64,000 bases of DNA from Paraimprobicoccus trichonymphae (GTDB lineage Bacteria; Bacillota; Clostridia; Oscillospirales; Acutalibacteraceae): contig AP027925.1 of NCBI GenBank assembly GCA_036322875.1, positions 1,212,970 to 1,276,969 on the forward strand, in the 5' to 3' direction. How positions within the stretch are numbered: position 1 is the stretch's first letter; each line of letters begins with the position of its first letter. Positions 37,288 through 45,752 of this stretch are shown here, one piece after another. Position numbers and translations under genes: made by a program. Under the pieces are notes generated by a model. That model was not told the origin of the DNA. It saw only the letters and a list, made by a program, of their open reading frames with translations, and did not search any database.

Positions 37288-37560
37288 TTAACATTTATTG
37301 TCTCCAGATTCACATTTAGGATCACAACATTCTGGTCCACAACATTTTTTATCTTTTCTAATTTTCCCTTTAATCATATCTCTAACTTTTGTTGCATCAT
37401 TCTCTGTATCAAACACTTGACCAAGTACAAATTTGCCATTCGTAGTTTCAAACACATCAATATTGTCAGTTCTCATATTCCCACCTGAAATTTTTTGTAG
37501 TTCCTCTCCTGACCACCAGTGATTGTCATTATTACTTTCATTGTCATTTATATTACCCAT
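37288..37560 (-). CDS. Double-glycine leader peptide with Cys-rich C-terminus
   Basis: From ATG 37558-37560 after GGAAGGTG the product has 90 residues. The leader MGNINDNESNNDNHWWSGEE continues to LQKISGG, a standard Gly-Gly cleavage site for C39 exporters at about residue 27. The mature part of ~63 residues has a small alpha/beta-looking segment (VFETTNGKFVLGQVFDTEND, VRDMIKGKI), then a tail with seven Cys (KKCCGPECCDPKCESGDNKC). That tail could bind metal or form disulfides. No modification enzyme is next to it. The exporter pair is about 2 kb upstream on the same strand. Family-A element copy 2 supplies the promoter region, and a terminator follows. Confidence 0.75.
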   Translation of the reverse strand: MGNINDNESNNDNHWWSGEELQKISGGNMRTDNIDVFETTNGKFVLGQVFDTENDATKVRDMIKGKIRKDKKCCGPECCDPKCESGDNKC

Positions 37561-37639
37561 AATTAACACCTTCCATGTTTAAAATTGTGTATACATACAC
37601 GAGACTTATTGTTCAAAATTGTCCTTCTACTTGATCAAT

Positions 37640-37800
37640 GACCAAGTGAATTCTTGGTTCCACGCTATCTGTTGTACGTAAGCTGCTCGAACTTCAATTT
37701 CCGTAAGTTTCACGGCACTTACTTAATATTAGCAGGTTGTTTTTTTGTCAATCTTTTTTCATAATTTATCCAACTGAAGTTTAACAGTTTTCTCGTTTGT
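37640..37800 (-). repeat. Dispersed hairpin-promoter-leader element, family A copy 2
   Basis: Read on the minus strand: CGAGAAAACTGTTAAACTTC, AGTTGGATAAATTATG, TTGACA at 37751-37746 and TGC TAATAT at 37731-37726. The spacer is only 14 bases, shorter than in the other copies. The leader then has GTGCCGTGAAACTTACGG and GCGTGGAACC. It lies directly upstream of the Cys-rich Gly-Gly peptide gene and is the only promoter candidate there. Confidence 0.65.
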
Positions 37801-38087
37801 TTTGTATAAATTTGTCATTAAATAATTTCAACAATCTATTACATGCTTGACAAAATTCAAATAACCCACTTCATCTTATGCCAATTCTCTTTTTTATAAT
37901 GTTATTCCAAAATTTTATTAATATTTTTTCCATTATATATTTAATCACTGGCAGGTTTTCATACATTCTGAATTAAATCTCCTTAAACATCACTTCTCCC
38001 CTCTTAAAATAAATTAAGTACAGATAAACTATACTTAATTTTATTTATGTGCCCAAAATTATAAATTATACTCAAACAGCAAATTCT
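37801..38087. other. Spacer between peptide element and lon
   Basis: No gene or RNA recognised. The lon gene points away from it on its 3' side, so a terminator for lon would be expected here, but no strong stem was found. Confidence 0.3.
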
Positions 38088-40433
38088 TTACTTCTCCAGT
38101 GAATTTTTAAAAACAGTGTCTAAATTTTCAGCCATTATAAAATGCAAAGATTTTTTAACTTTTTCATCAATATTATATAAATCATTTTTATTTTCAGATG
38201 GAATTATAACCGTTTTTACTCCAGCTTTGTACGCAGCTATAGTTTTCTCCTTAAGTCCTCCAATTGGTAAAACACGACCTTTTAAAGTTATTTCTCCTGT
38301 CATTGCGATGTCTTGTCTTACTGGCCTGTTGCTTAAAGCTGATACTAAAGCTGTTGTCATGGTTACACCAGCTGATGGGCCATCTTTTTGAACAGCTCCT
38401 TCTGGTGCATGAATGTGTATATCTGTTTTGTTATAAAAATCCTGATTTATTCCCAATTTACTATAATTACTTCTTATGTAACTAACTGCTAATTGGGCAG
38501 ATTCTTTCATAACATCTCCCAACGAACCAGTAATTTGAACTTTACCTTTACCTTTCATGAGGGAAACTTCTATTGGCATAGTTTCTCCACCTACTGAAGT
38601 CCAAGCTAAACCACGCACTAAGCCTATTTCACTTTTTCTATTTATTTTTTCTTTTTTAAACTTTTCTGGTCCTAACATTTTCAAAACTAATTTTTTATTA
38701 ACATTTACAGACTTATTTTTCGTAGTCAAAATTAATTTAGCAGCTTTTCTCATGATACTTGAGATTTTTCTTTCTACTTCTCTAACACCCGCTTCTTTTG
38801 TGTAACAATCTATAATGTAATAAATACTTGCATCATCTATAGTGAATTTTCTCCTAGACAAACCATTTTTGAGCAACAATTTTGGAATTAAATGATTTTT
38901 AGCTATATTAAATTTTTCTTCGTAAGTATAGCTATACAAGTTAATAACCTCCATTCTGTCATATAAAGGCAACGGAATTTCCGATTTATCATTTGCTGTT
39001 GTTATAAAAAAGACTTCACTCAAATCAAATGGGATATCTATATAATGATCCAAAAATTTGTTATTTTGTTCAGAATCTAAAACCTCTAACAAAGCTGCTG
39101 ATGGGTCGCCATGATAATCCTTACATAATTTGTCTATTTCATCTAACAAAACTAACGGATTTTTAGTTCCGGCTTTTTTTATAGCTGAAATTATCCTACC
39201 TGGCATCGCACCTATATAAGTTCTCCTATGTCCTCTTATTTCAGATTCGTCTTTTATACCACCCAGAGAAACCCTCGCAAATTTCTTATCCAAAGATTCT
39301 GATATAGATTTAGCAATAGAAGTTTTTCCGACTCCAGGTGGTCCTACTAAACAAATTATTTGATTTTTAATATTTTTAGTCAATTTTTTTACAGCTAAGA
39401 TTTCAGATATTCTTTCTTTGACCTCATTCAAACCAAAATGATTTTTATCTAAAATTTCTGAAACTTTTTCCAAATTTGAACTGTCTCTAGTTCTTTTATT
39501 CCATGGCAAACCTATACATTCTTCTATATAGCTTCTACACATACTTGCTTCACTGGAACCAGAAGGCATTTTTGAGAATCTGTCACATTCTGACTTTAGT
39601 TTTTTTAAAATATCTTTATCAAGGTTTAATTTTTTAATTTTTTTTATATAATCTCGAGATTCATAATAGGGCTCGTCATCTTCACCGAGTTCTTGAGAAA
39701 TTACTCTAATCTGTTCTCTTAAAAAATAATCTTTTTGGTTTTTGTCTATACTGTCTTTTAATTTAATAGCAATATCATTTTCTATTTTCAAAATATTTAA
39801 TTCATTATTTAGAAACACTAACAATTTTTCTATTCTTTTAACAGTATTTAATTCTTCTAAAATTTCTTGTTTTTCTGAGTACTCTAACATAATATTAGAA
39901 GTAATATAATCAGATATTTCTCCTAAATCCTTTATACTTTTTATACCGATTAATAGATCCGGTGGAATTTTTGGATATATAGAAAGATAATCTGCAAATA
40001 ACTCTTTAGCTTTTCTCAAAAGAGCTTTATTTTTTGCGTTTAAATTTTGACTCAAACTTTTACAAATAATTATTTCAGATTTAACATACTCTCCATCAAA
40101 AAAATAATTTTTTGATTTGGCTCTTTTTACTCCTTCTATTAATACTCTTAAAATATTTCCACCTTGATACAAAATTTGTCGTATTTTAGCTACTACACCC
40201 ATATCATATAAATCTTTGCTTTTTGGTCTTTCCATATTTATTTCTTTCTGAGCAACCACAAAAATTTCCTGATTTGCATTCATAGCTTTTTCTACAGCTA
40301 ATATAGACTTTTTTCTCGATATGTCAAAATTTAAAGCCATATTTGGGAAAACAACTAGTCCTCTTAAAATCAAGACTGGCAAAATATTTTTTTCAACTGT
40401 GACTAATTTATTTTCATTTGGTTTGTCATTCAT
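38088..40433 (-). CDS. lon: ATP-dependent protease Lon
   Basis: A 781-residue LonA. Domain order: N-terminal substrate domain (LPVLILRGLVVFPNMALNF), coiled coil, AAA+ with Walker A GPPGVGKTS near residue 365 and Walker B PLVLLDEIDKL, then the protease domain with Ser-Lys dyad (KDGPSAGVTMTTAL, and the Lys of PIGGLKEKTIAAYKAGVK). It degrades misfolded and regulatory proteins in the cytoplasm. ATG follows AAAGGTG, 21 bases after clpX. The clpP-clpX-lon order is common in Clostridia; the tig gene that often precedes it is not here. Confidence 0.97.
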   Translation of the reverse strand: MNDKPNENKLVTVEKNILPVLILRGLVVFPNMALNFDISRKKSILAVEKAMNANQEIFVVAQKEINMERPKSKDLYDMGVVAKIRQILYQGGNILRVLIEGVKRAKSKNYFFDGEYVKSEIIICKSLSQNLNAKNKALLRKAKELFADYLSIYPKIPPDLLIGIKSIKDLGEISDYITSNIMLEYSEKQEILEELNTVKRIEKLLVFLNNELNILKIENDIAIKLKDSIDKNQKDYFLREQIRVISQELGEDDEPYYESRDYIKKIKKLNLDKDILKKLKSECDRFSKMPSGSSEASMCRSYIEECIGLPWNKRTRDSSNLEKVSEILDKNHFGLNEVKERISEILAVKKLTKNIKNQIICLVGPPGVGKTSIAKSISESLDKKFARVSLGGIKDESEIRGHRRTYIGAMPGRIISAIKKAGTKNPLVLLDEIDKLCKDYHGDPSAALLEVLDSEQNNKFLDHYIDIPFDLSEVFFITTANDKSEIPLPLYDRMEVINLYSYTYEEKFNIAKNHLIPKLLLKNGLSRRKFTIDDASIYYIIDCYTKEAGVREVERKISSIMRKAAKLILTTKNKSVNVNKKLVLKMLGPEKFKKEKINRKSEIGLVRGLAWTSVGGETMPIEVSLMKGKGKVQITGSLGDVMKESAQLAVSYIRSNYSKLGINQDFYNKTDIHIHAPEGAVQKDGPSAGVTMTTALVSALSNRPVRQDIAMTGEITLKGRVLPIGGLKEKTIAAYKAGVKTVIIPSENKNDLYNIDEKVKKSLHFIMAENLDTVFKNSLEK

Positions 40434-40454
40434 TAAAATTCACCTTTTTTAAAA

Positions 40455-41819
40455 TTATTTTTGTGAATCATCACTTTTTTTAGAAGATTTTAATTTACTA
40501 GGATCTACAGTTATTATATTCGGTTTTCTATTTTTATTGAAATAAAATTTCGGTTCTGTTTTTCCATTTACTGTATCTTCATCTATTGAAACTTTTTCTA
40601 CAGTATAATCAGAAGGAACATCGTACATAATTTTTTTCAACAAATCTTCAACCATCGATCTTAAACCACGTGCTCCAATATTTTTTTCCATAGTTTTTTT
40701 AGCTATTGCTCTTAAAGCTGAATCTTCAAAATTAAGTTCTACATTATCTAATGTAAATAATTTTTTATATTGGTTAACTATAGAATTTTTGGGTTCAGTT
40801 AAAATTCTAACAAGAGCATCTTCATCTAAACCAGTCAAAGAGGTAATAATCGGCAATCTTCCTACCAATTCAGGAATTAAACCATATTTTATTAAATCTT
40901 GAGTGACTACTTTACTAATCCAATCTGTAGTATTGATTTCTTTTTTAGTTAAGATTTTGGCACCGAAGCCCATTGAAGAAGTTCCGACTCTTTTTTCTAT
41001 TATTTTTTCTATACCATCAAAAGCACCTCCACAAATAAACAAAATATCTGAAGTATCTATCTGTATAAATTCCTGCTGAGGGTGTTTTCTACCACCCTTA
41101 GGAGGAACACTAGAAGTGGTACCTTCTAAAATTTTTAAAAGAGCTTGTTGCACACCTTCACCACTGACATCTCGAGTTATAGAAGCGTTTTCAGATTTTC
41201 TAGCTATTTTATCTATTTCATCAACATAAATTATACCATATTCCGATCTTTGAACATCGTAATCAGAATTTTGAATCAATTTTAATAAAATATTTTCTAC
41301 ATCTTCACCGACATATCCAGCTTCTGTAAGAGTAGTCGCATCTGCTATTGCAAATGGTACATTTAATATTCTAGCTAAAGTTTGTGCTAATAAAGTTTTA
41401 CCAACACCAGTAGGACCTAACAACAAAATATTACTTTTTGAGATTTCAACATCATCATCTTTACCAAAATAAACTCTTTTATAGTGATTATAAACAGCTA
41501 CTGAAAGTGAAAGCTTGGCTTCTTCTTGACCTATTACATATTCATCTAATTTTTTTTTTATTTCATGAGGTTTAGGCAAAACAAGTTTATCTTTACTGTT
41601 AATTTTCTTACTTTCGTAATTATTATTATTGTTCACCTCTTTGTCTGTATTACCTTCTTCTTCTGAATTTCTTTCATTAATAATAGAAACACATAATCCT
41701 ATGCATTCATCGCAAATACAAACACCAGGCCCTGCTACTAACTTTCTAACATCGTCCTGAGGTTTTCCGCAAAAAGAACAACTAAAATTTTTATTTCTAT
41801 TTCCATTATTCGTCCCCAA
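40455..41819 (-). CDS. clpX: ClpX ATPase subunit of Clp protease
   Basis: A 454-residue unfoldase. N-terminal zinc-binding domain CSFCGKPQDDVRKLVAGP then CICDECIGLC. AAA+ module with Walker A GPTGVGKTL near residue 132, Walker B IIYVDEIDKI, pore loop AGYVGEDV, and sensor GGAFDGIEKII. The IGF-type loop that docks ClpP lies in MGFGAKI. It unfolds tagged proteins and feeds them to ClpP. Start TTG at 41817-41819 after AAAGGTGG. It lies between clpP (15 bases upstream) and lon in one operon. Confidence 0.97.
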   Translation of the reverse strand: MGTNNGNRNKNFSCSFCGKPQDDVRKLVAGPGVCICDECIGLCVSIINERNSEEEGNTDKEVNNNNNYESKKINSKDKLVLPKPHEIKKKLDEYVIGQEEAKLSLSVAVYNHYKRVYFGKDDDVEISKSNILLLGPTGVGKTLLAQTLARILNVPFAIADATTLTEAGYVGEDVENILLKLIQNSDYDVQRSEYGIIYVDEIDKIARKSENASITRDVSGEGVQQALLKILEGTTSSVPPKGGRKHPQQEFIQIDTSDILFICGGAFDGIEKIIEKRVGTSSMGFGAKILTKKEINTTDWISKVVTQDLIKYGLIPELVGRLPIITSLTGLDEDALVRILTEPKNSIVNQYKKLFTLDNVELNFEDSALRAIAKKTMEKNIGARGLRSMVEDLLKKIMYDVPSDYTVEKVSIDEDTVNGKTEPKFYFNKNRKPNIITVDPSKLKSSKKSDDSQK

Positions 41820-41834
41820 TTGAAAACCACCTTT

Positions 41835-42443
41835 TTATTTTTCTCTATTTACTATAATTTTGTCAACTATTCCGTATTTCAAAGCCTCTTCTGCATTCAT
41901 AAAATTATCCCTGTCAGTATCTTTTTCTATGGTGACAAAATCTTGACCAGTTTTTTCTGACAAAATTCTATTTAATTTTTCTTTAGTTTTAATAATATGA
42001 TTAGCATGTATTATTATGTCAGACGCTTGACCTTTTACACCGCCTAAAGGTTGATGAATCAAAATATTACTGTGCGGTAAAGTATATCTTTTGCCTCTTG
42101 CACCACCAGCCAATAAAAAAGAACCCATACTTGCTGCCAACCCTATACAAATTGTAGAAACATCACTTTTTATATAATTCATAGTATCATAAATAGCTAA
42201 ACCATCAGTTACAGAACCACCGGGACTATTAATATATAAACTTATATCTTTAGCAGCGTCTTGACTTTCTAAATATAATAATTGGGCTATAACTAAACTA
42301 GCGACAACATTATTTACTTCACCATTTAACATTATTATTCTATCATTTAATAATCTTGAAAAAATGTCGTAAGATCTCTCACCCCTGCTTGTTTGCTCGA
42401 CAACGCAAGGAACTAAGTTGCTTTTTATTTCTTCTTTTCTCAA
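41835..42443 (-). CDS. clpP: ClpP proteolytic subunit
   Basis: A 202-residue serine protease with catalytic Ser in GLAASMGSFLLAGG (about residue 98), His in LIHQPLGG (about 123) and Asp in KDTDRDNFM (about 172). It forms the tetradecameric degradation chamber served by ClpX. Start is TTG after AGGAGTG. The normal length and complete triad indicate function. First gene of the clpP-clpX-lon operon. No CtsR operator was recognised in the upstream 650-base spacer. Confidence 0.97.
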   Translation of the reverse strand: MRKEEIKSNLVPCVVEQTSRGERSYDIFSRLLNDRIIMLNGEVNNVVASLVIAQLLYLESQDAAKDISLYINSPGGSVTDGLAIYDTMNYIKSDVSTICIGLAASMGSFLLAGGARGKRYTLPHSNILIHQPLGGVKGQASDIIIHANHIIKTKEKLNRILSEKTGQDFVTIEKDTDRDNFMNAEEALKYGIVDKIIVNREK

Positions 42444-42840
42444 TTAATAAATCACTCCTAATTTTATTATTATATTTTTAGCATATTTTTATGAAAAATT
42501 CAACCATATCATTTCTAATTATTTTCATACGAAAATTTAGCGTTTAGTATTTAAAAAGTTTTTTGGAGGTTTGAAACGACGTTGTTAAGTAATTGTAATA
42601 AGCTTTGTTCTTCAATATATAATTTAAATTTTAAGATTAACATATAATTAATAAAATTGAATTGTGCAAGCATTGCCGTTACAGATTTAACGTTAGTGAA
42701 TTTTGTATAAAAATAATTTCAATAAAATATTTTAAATAATCAACACTATATTAATCATTATTTTTTACAAATATAAAAAAGTATTTGTTGATGTAAAAAC
42801 GATATAAACAAAAATAAGAATCTAATTTAAGAAAAAAGCA
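42444..42840. other. Intergenic stretch upstream of clpP, nothing recognised
   Basis: AT-rich spacer between divergent clpP and cdd. No open frame or RNA found; a CtsR-type tandem heptanucleotide was looked for and not seen. Confidence 0.35.
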
Positions 42841-42844
42841 TAAA

Positions 42845-42905
42845 AACCACTCAACCTTAGTTTGATCGGATAAATCGCTCTAAAATATAAAAAATATTGA
42901 CAAAA
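42845..42905 (+). repeat. Degenerate copy of element A (copy 3)
   Basis: ACCACTCAACCTTAGTTTGA, GGATAAATCG, AAAATATAAAAAATATTGACA resemble 61625-61684 most closely, including the TTGACA at 42897-42902. The -10 and leader parts have diverged. It lies about 200 bases before cdd. A more likely cdd promoter is the TTGTACAAT area near 43034. Confidence 0.45.
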
Positions 42906-43100
42906 AATCTATAAACTCATTCGGCTTGAATATGGCATAGAGTATAGTTTAAACTTTTATGACAGTTGAAATATAAACACAATAAATTTTACTACGATAA
43001 TTATAAAAAAGTATTGCTTAGAAATCAAAAAATTTTGTACAATAACAAGGCTATGAATTTCTACATTCATAGTTAAAGAATTAATAGGAGCTTGATTGGT

Positions 43101-43487
43101 TTGCAAAAAACACTGATTGAAAGAGCAACATTTATAGTCGGAAAAATTAATTTAAATGGTTTTAAAAACAATTCTTCTGGCGAGGTTTCATCTGCTCTTG
43201 TTACAAAAAAAGGAAATATTTACACAGGAATTTGCATAGATATAGCATGCAGTATGGGTTTTTGTGCTGAGCATGCTGCTGTTGCAGAGATGTTGAAAAG
43301 TAGGGAAACAGAAATAAACATGGTTGTTGCTGTAAGAAAGGATGGAAAAGTGATACCACCTTGCGGAAGATGTCGGGAAATGATGGTCCAGGTTAATATT
43401 AGTAATCTGAAAACCATGGTTATTGTAGAGAAAAATCTTGTTTTACCATTAGAAAAATTGTTGCCGCACACTTGGAGTACAGTTTAA
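43101..43487 (+). CDS. Cytidine deaminase-family protein (blasticidin-S-deaminase-like)
   Basis: About 128 residues with the zinc-dependent deaminase motifs CAEHAAVAEML (H/C-A-E) and PPCGRCREMM (PCxxC). A TTG at 43101 suits the AATAGGAG site (spacing about ten), while the TTG at 43092 would be too close, so I start at 43101. Substrate is probably cytidine or deoxycytidine; the CGRCRE variant with short C-terminus (LLPHTWS) is seen in blasticidin-deaminase-like proteins. It should act in pyrimidine salvage. It converges on rpiB with a one-base gap. Confidence 0.85.
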   Translation: MQKTLIERATFIVGKINLNGFKNNSSGEVSSALVTKKGNIYTGICIDIACSMGFCAEHAAVAEMLKSRETEINMVVAVRKDGKVIPPCGRCREMMVQVNISNLKTMVIVEKNLVLPLEKLLPHTWSTV

Positions 43488-43488
43488 A

Positions 43489-43950
43489 TTAAATATGTTT
43501 GTTTTCCATTTTACTTATTAGTTTTAGCCTCTTGCTATGTCTTCCACCATCAAACTTTGTATTTAAAAACACCTCTACAATTTTTATAGCAAGTTCTGAA
43601 CTTATAAATCTAGCACCTAAGCAAAGCACATTTATGTTATTATGCTTTCTTGCTAGTTCTGAATAGTCTTCATCAAAACACACGGCAGCACGAACTTTTT
43701 TAATTTTGTTAGCTGAAATACACATTCCTATGCCTGTACCACAAATTAAAATACCCAAATTTCTTTTATGTTCTAAAATTTTTTTAGTCAAAATTTCTGC
43801 AATAATAGGATAATCAAAATCAAATTTATTATAAATACCCACATCTTCAAAATTTATAAGTTTAATGTCAAAGTGAATTTTTAATTTTTCTTTAAGATTA
43901 AATCCTGCATGATCACTGCCTATGTACAATATTTTTTTAAATTCGTTCAT
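43489..43950 (-). CDS. rpiB: Ribose-5-phosphate isomerase B / LacAB-family sugar-phosphate isomerase
   Basis: A 153-residue RpiB/LacAB family protein. It shows YIGSDHAGFNLKEKL at the N-terminus, ILICGTGIGMCISANKIKKVRAAVC near residue 70 (anion hole and catalytic Cys) and NVLCLGARF near 113. It interconverts ribose-5-phosphate and ribulose-5-phosphate in the pentose pathway. It stands alone on the minus strand. Allose-6-phosphate isomerase activity cannot be excluded. Confidence 0.93.
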   Translation of the reverse strand: MNEFKKILYIGSDHAGFNLKEKLKIHFDIKLINFEDVGIYNKFDFDYPIIAEILTKKILEHKRNLGILICGTGIGMCISANKIKKVRAAVCFDEDYSELARKHNNINVLCLGARFISSELAIKIVEVFLNTKFDGGRHSKRLKLISKMENKHI

Positions 43951-44017
43951 TGAGTTATTATACCAAGAAATTTTATAACAACAATTAGTATTAATTTACT
44001 AAAAATTAAAAAAATTA

Positions 44018-44046
44018 TTGACATGGAAGAAATATTGTTGTATAAT
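44018..44046 (+). promoter_or_regulatory. Consensus promoter of a ruined double-glycine peptide gene
   Basis: TTGACA at 44018-44023, 17-base spacer, TATAAT at 44041-44046: a textbook sigma-A promoter. Fifty-five bases downstream a TTTGGAGATG ribosome site precedes the ATG at 44102. A short inverted repeat (AGGATATGCTGTCCT) lies between. Strong transcription signals in front of a broken gene suggest recent inactivation. Confidence 0.8.
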
Positions 44047-44101
44047 TAAGGAATCAGGATATGCTGTCCTGAAGAAATAAAACATTTGGAGATGTAGAAT
44101 T

Positions 44102-44409
44102 ATGAAAATAATAAACTAAAATGAATTAAAGTTAATTTCTGCTGGCGGGCGGAATGATTGTGACCTTTGGAATTGGTTAGATGTTAGTTTTTTAATTTCT
44201 GCAATGGCAACCCTATTATATCTTGGGTAAATGATTCAAACTGTGGAGGTTATGATAGAGATATAGGTGAAGATGTACCGGCAAGTAATTTCATAAGCAA
44301 ACATCATAACGGTATAACAAACACTGTATTTTATGGTGTTCCAGCCTTAGTTTTTTTAGGAATAACAACAGCAGCGATATTAATTTATAAAAAAGAGAGA
44401 AAAAAATAA
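44102..44409 (+). pseudogene. Ruined double-glycine leader peptide (bacteriocin-like)
   Basis: ATG at 44102 opens MKIIN, then an in-frame TAA at 44117. Past it the frame reads NELKLISAGG followed by RNDCDLWNWLDVS, a classic class II bacteriocin leader ending (ELxxISGG-type) with a Trp- and Cys-bearing start of the mature part. A frameshift between 44186 and 44197 moves the reading to FCNGNPIISWVNDSNCGGYD, then GVPALVFLGITTAAILIY and a basic KKERKK end at 44409, a C-terminal membrane helix. Two lesions make it a pseudogene unless the stop is read through. It should have been a substrate of the C39 exporter at 33.0-35.2 kb. Confidence 0.6.
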
Positions 44410-44444
44410 TTACTAATAATTTAGAAAAATTATCTAAAGAAGCT

Positions 44445-45626
44445 TTGAGAAAATGTAAGACTTATTTTCAAAAAGTTGAAGAAATTACAGAATTTAACCA
44501 GCAAAGGGTTTTAAAAGAATTTATAAATTTGAAAGTCAGTGAAAGTCATTTTTCTGAAACTACTGGTTATGGTTACGATGATATTGGAAGGAAAAAATTA
44601 GAAGAATTATTTTCTAAAGTTTTTAATACAGAGGATTCACTTGTAAGACATAGCTTTGCTAGTGGTACTCATGCTATAAACACTGCCTTATTTGGAGTTC
44701 TTAGACCTGGTGATAAGATTTTGTGCGTTACTGGAAAACCTTATGAAACTTTATATAGTATAATAAAAAAAAATCAAGATAACATAGGTTCTTTAAAGGA
44801 TTTTAAAATAGATTTTGAATATGTAAATTTAGATTATAAAATTATAAAAAATAAAATATGTAAAAATAAATTTAAAGTTTTCTATGTTCAGCGGTCTTAC
44901 GGGTATAATTTAAAAGAAATTTTAGATGTTTGTAAAATAGAAAAATTAATAAATTTTTTGAGATTGCACTCGCCGAACAGTATAATAATACTAGATAATT
45001 GTTATGGGGAATTTGTAGAAAAATCTGAACCAAATGCAGATTTGATGGTTGGTTCTTTAATAAAAAATCCAGGTGGCGGCATAGCGACATCAGGTGCCTA
45101 TATATCAGGAAAAAAAAACCTAATAAAATTATGTTCCTATAGATTTACAAGTCCTGGAATAGGGAAAGAAATAGGTGCTAGTTTAAATCAAAACAGAAAA
45201 TTGTTTATGGGTTTATTTAATTCACCTCATGTCGTAGGAGAAGCTATGAAAACTATGATTTTTACGGCTTGTATTTTTGAGTTACTAGATTTTGAAGTAT
45301 ATCCTAAATATAATTCTTTGAGAACAGATATAATTCAAAGTATAAAATTTAAAAACAAAGATTTGTTAGTAAAATTTTGCCAAAATATACAAAAGAATTC
45401 TCCTGTTGATTCTTTTGTAGTGCCAGAAGCCTGGAATATGCCAGGTTATGATTGCAAAGTTATAATGGCTTCAGGTTCTTTTACATCAGGTTCTTCCATA
45501 GAACTATCAGTAGATGCTCCAATAAAAAAGCCATATATAGCTTTTTTACAAGGAGGATTGAATTTTCATAGTGCCAAGTTTACTATATTAAGAGCAATTT
45601 CGGAAACAATTTATAAAAAATATTGA
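44445..45626 (+). CDS. PLP-dependent methionine gamma-lyase-like protein (aluminium-resistance family)
   Basis: A 393-residue protein of the cystathionine beta-lyase family linked to aluminium resistance. It shows VSESHFSETTGYGYDDIGRKKLEELF near residue 30, SFASGTHAINTALFGVLRPGD near 75, DNCYGEFVEKSEP near 185, and SLIKNPGGGIATSGAYISG near 205 with the PLP Lys. The family's usual start includes LSKEALRKC, which here is encoded in frame upstream of the TTG at 44445 back to about 44409. No standard start codon is in that stretch, so the true start is uncertain. It should cleave a C-S bond, substrate unknown. Confidence 0.85.
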   Translation: MRKCKTYFQKVEEITEFNQQRVLKEFINLKVSESHFSETTGYGYDDIGRKKLEELFSKVFNTEDSLVRHSFASGTHAINTALFGVLRPGDKILCVTGKPYETLYSIIKKNQDNIGSLKDFKIDFEYVNLDYKIIKNKICKNKFKVFYVQRSYGYNLKEILDVCKIEKLINFLRLHSPNSIIILDNCYGEFVEKSEPNADLMVGSLIKNPGGGIATSGAYISGKKNLIKLCSYRFTSPGIGKEIGASLNQNRKLFMGLFNSPHVVGEAMKTMIFTACIFELLDFEVYPKYNSLRTDIIQSIKFKNKDLLVKFCQNIQKNSPVDSFVVPEAWNMPGYDCKVIMASGSFTSGSSIELSVDAPIKKPYIAFLQGGLNFHSAKFTILRAISETIYKKY

Positions 45627-45638
45627 CTAATTAGTCAA
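45623..45638. repeat. Perfect 16-bp palindrome at the 3' end of the lyase gene
   Basis: TTGACTAA joined directly to TTAGTCAA overlaps the stop codon. It may be a regulator site for infC or a simple stem. It has no T-run and no GC core, so it is a poor terminator. Confidence 0.4.
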
Positions 45639-45752
45639 TATAACATAGTATAAAAAAGTTATAATTTTAATAGGTGGTGGTTTTGCGTAGGCTATAATAA
45701 TAAAAAAAGAGTTGAAATTAATAAAAATATAACAGACGTTGAAGTACGTCTA

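Noticed and set aside
42444..42840. CtsR operator upstream of clpP
   Set aside because: The tandem heptanucleotide (GGTCAAA-type) was not found.
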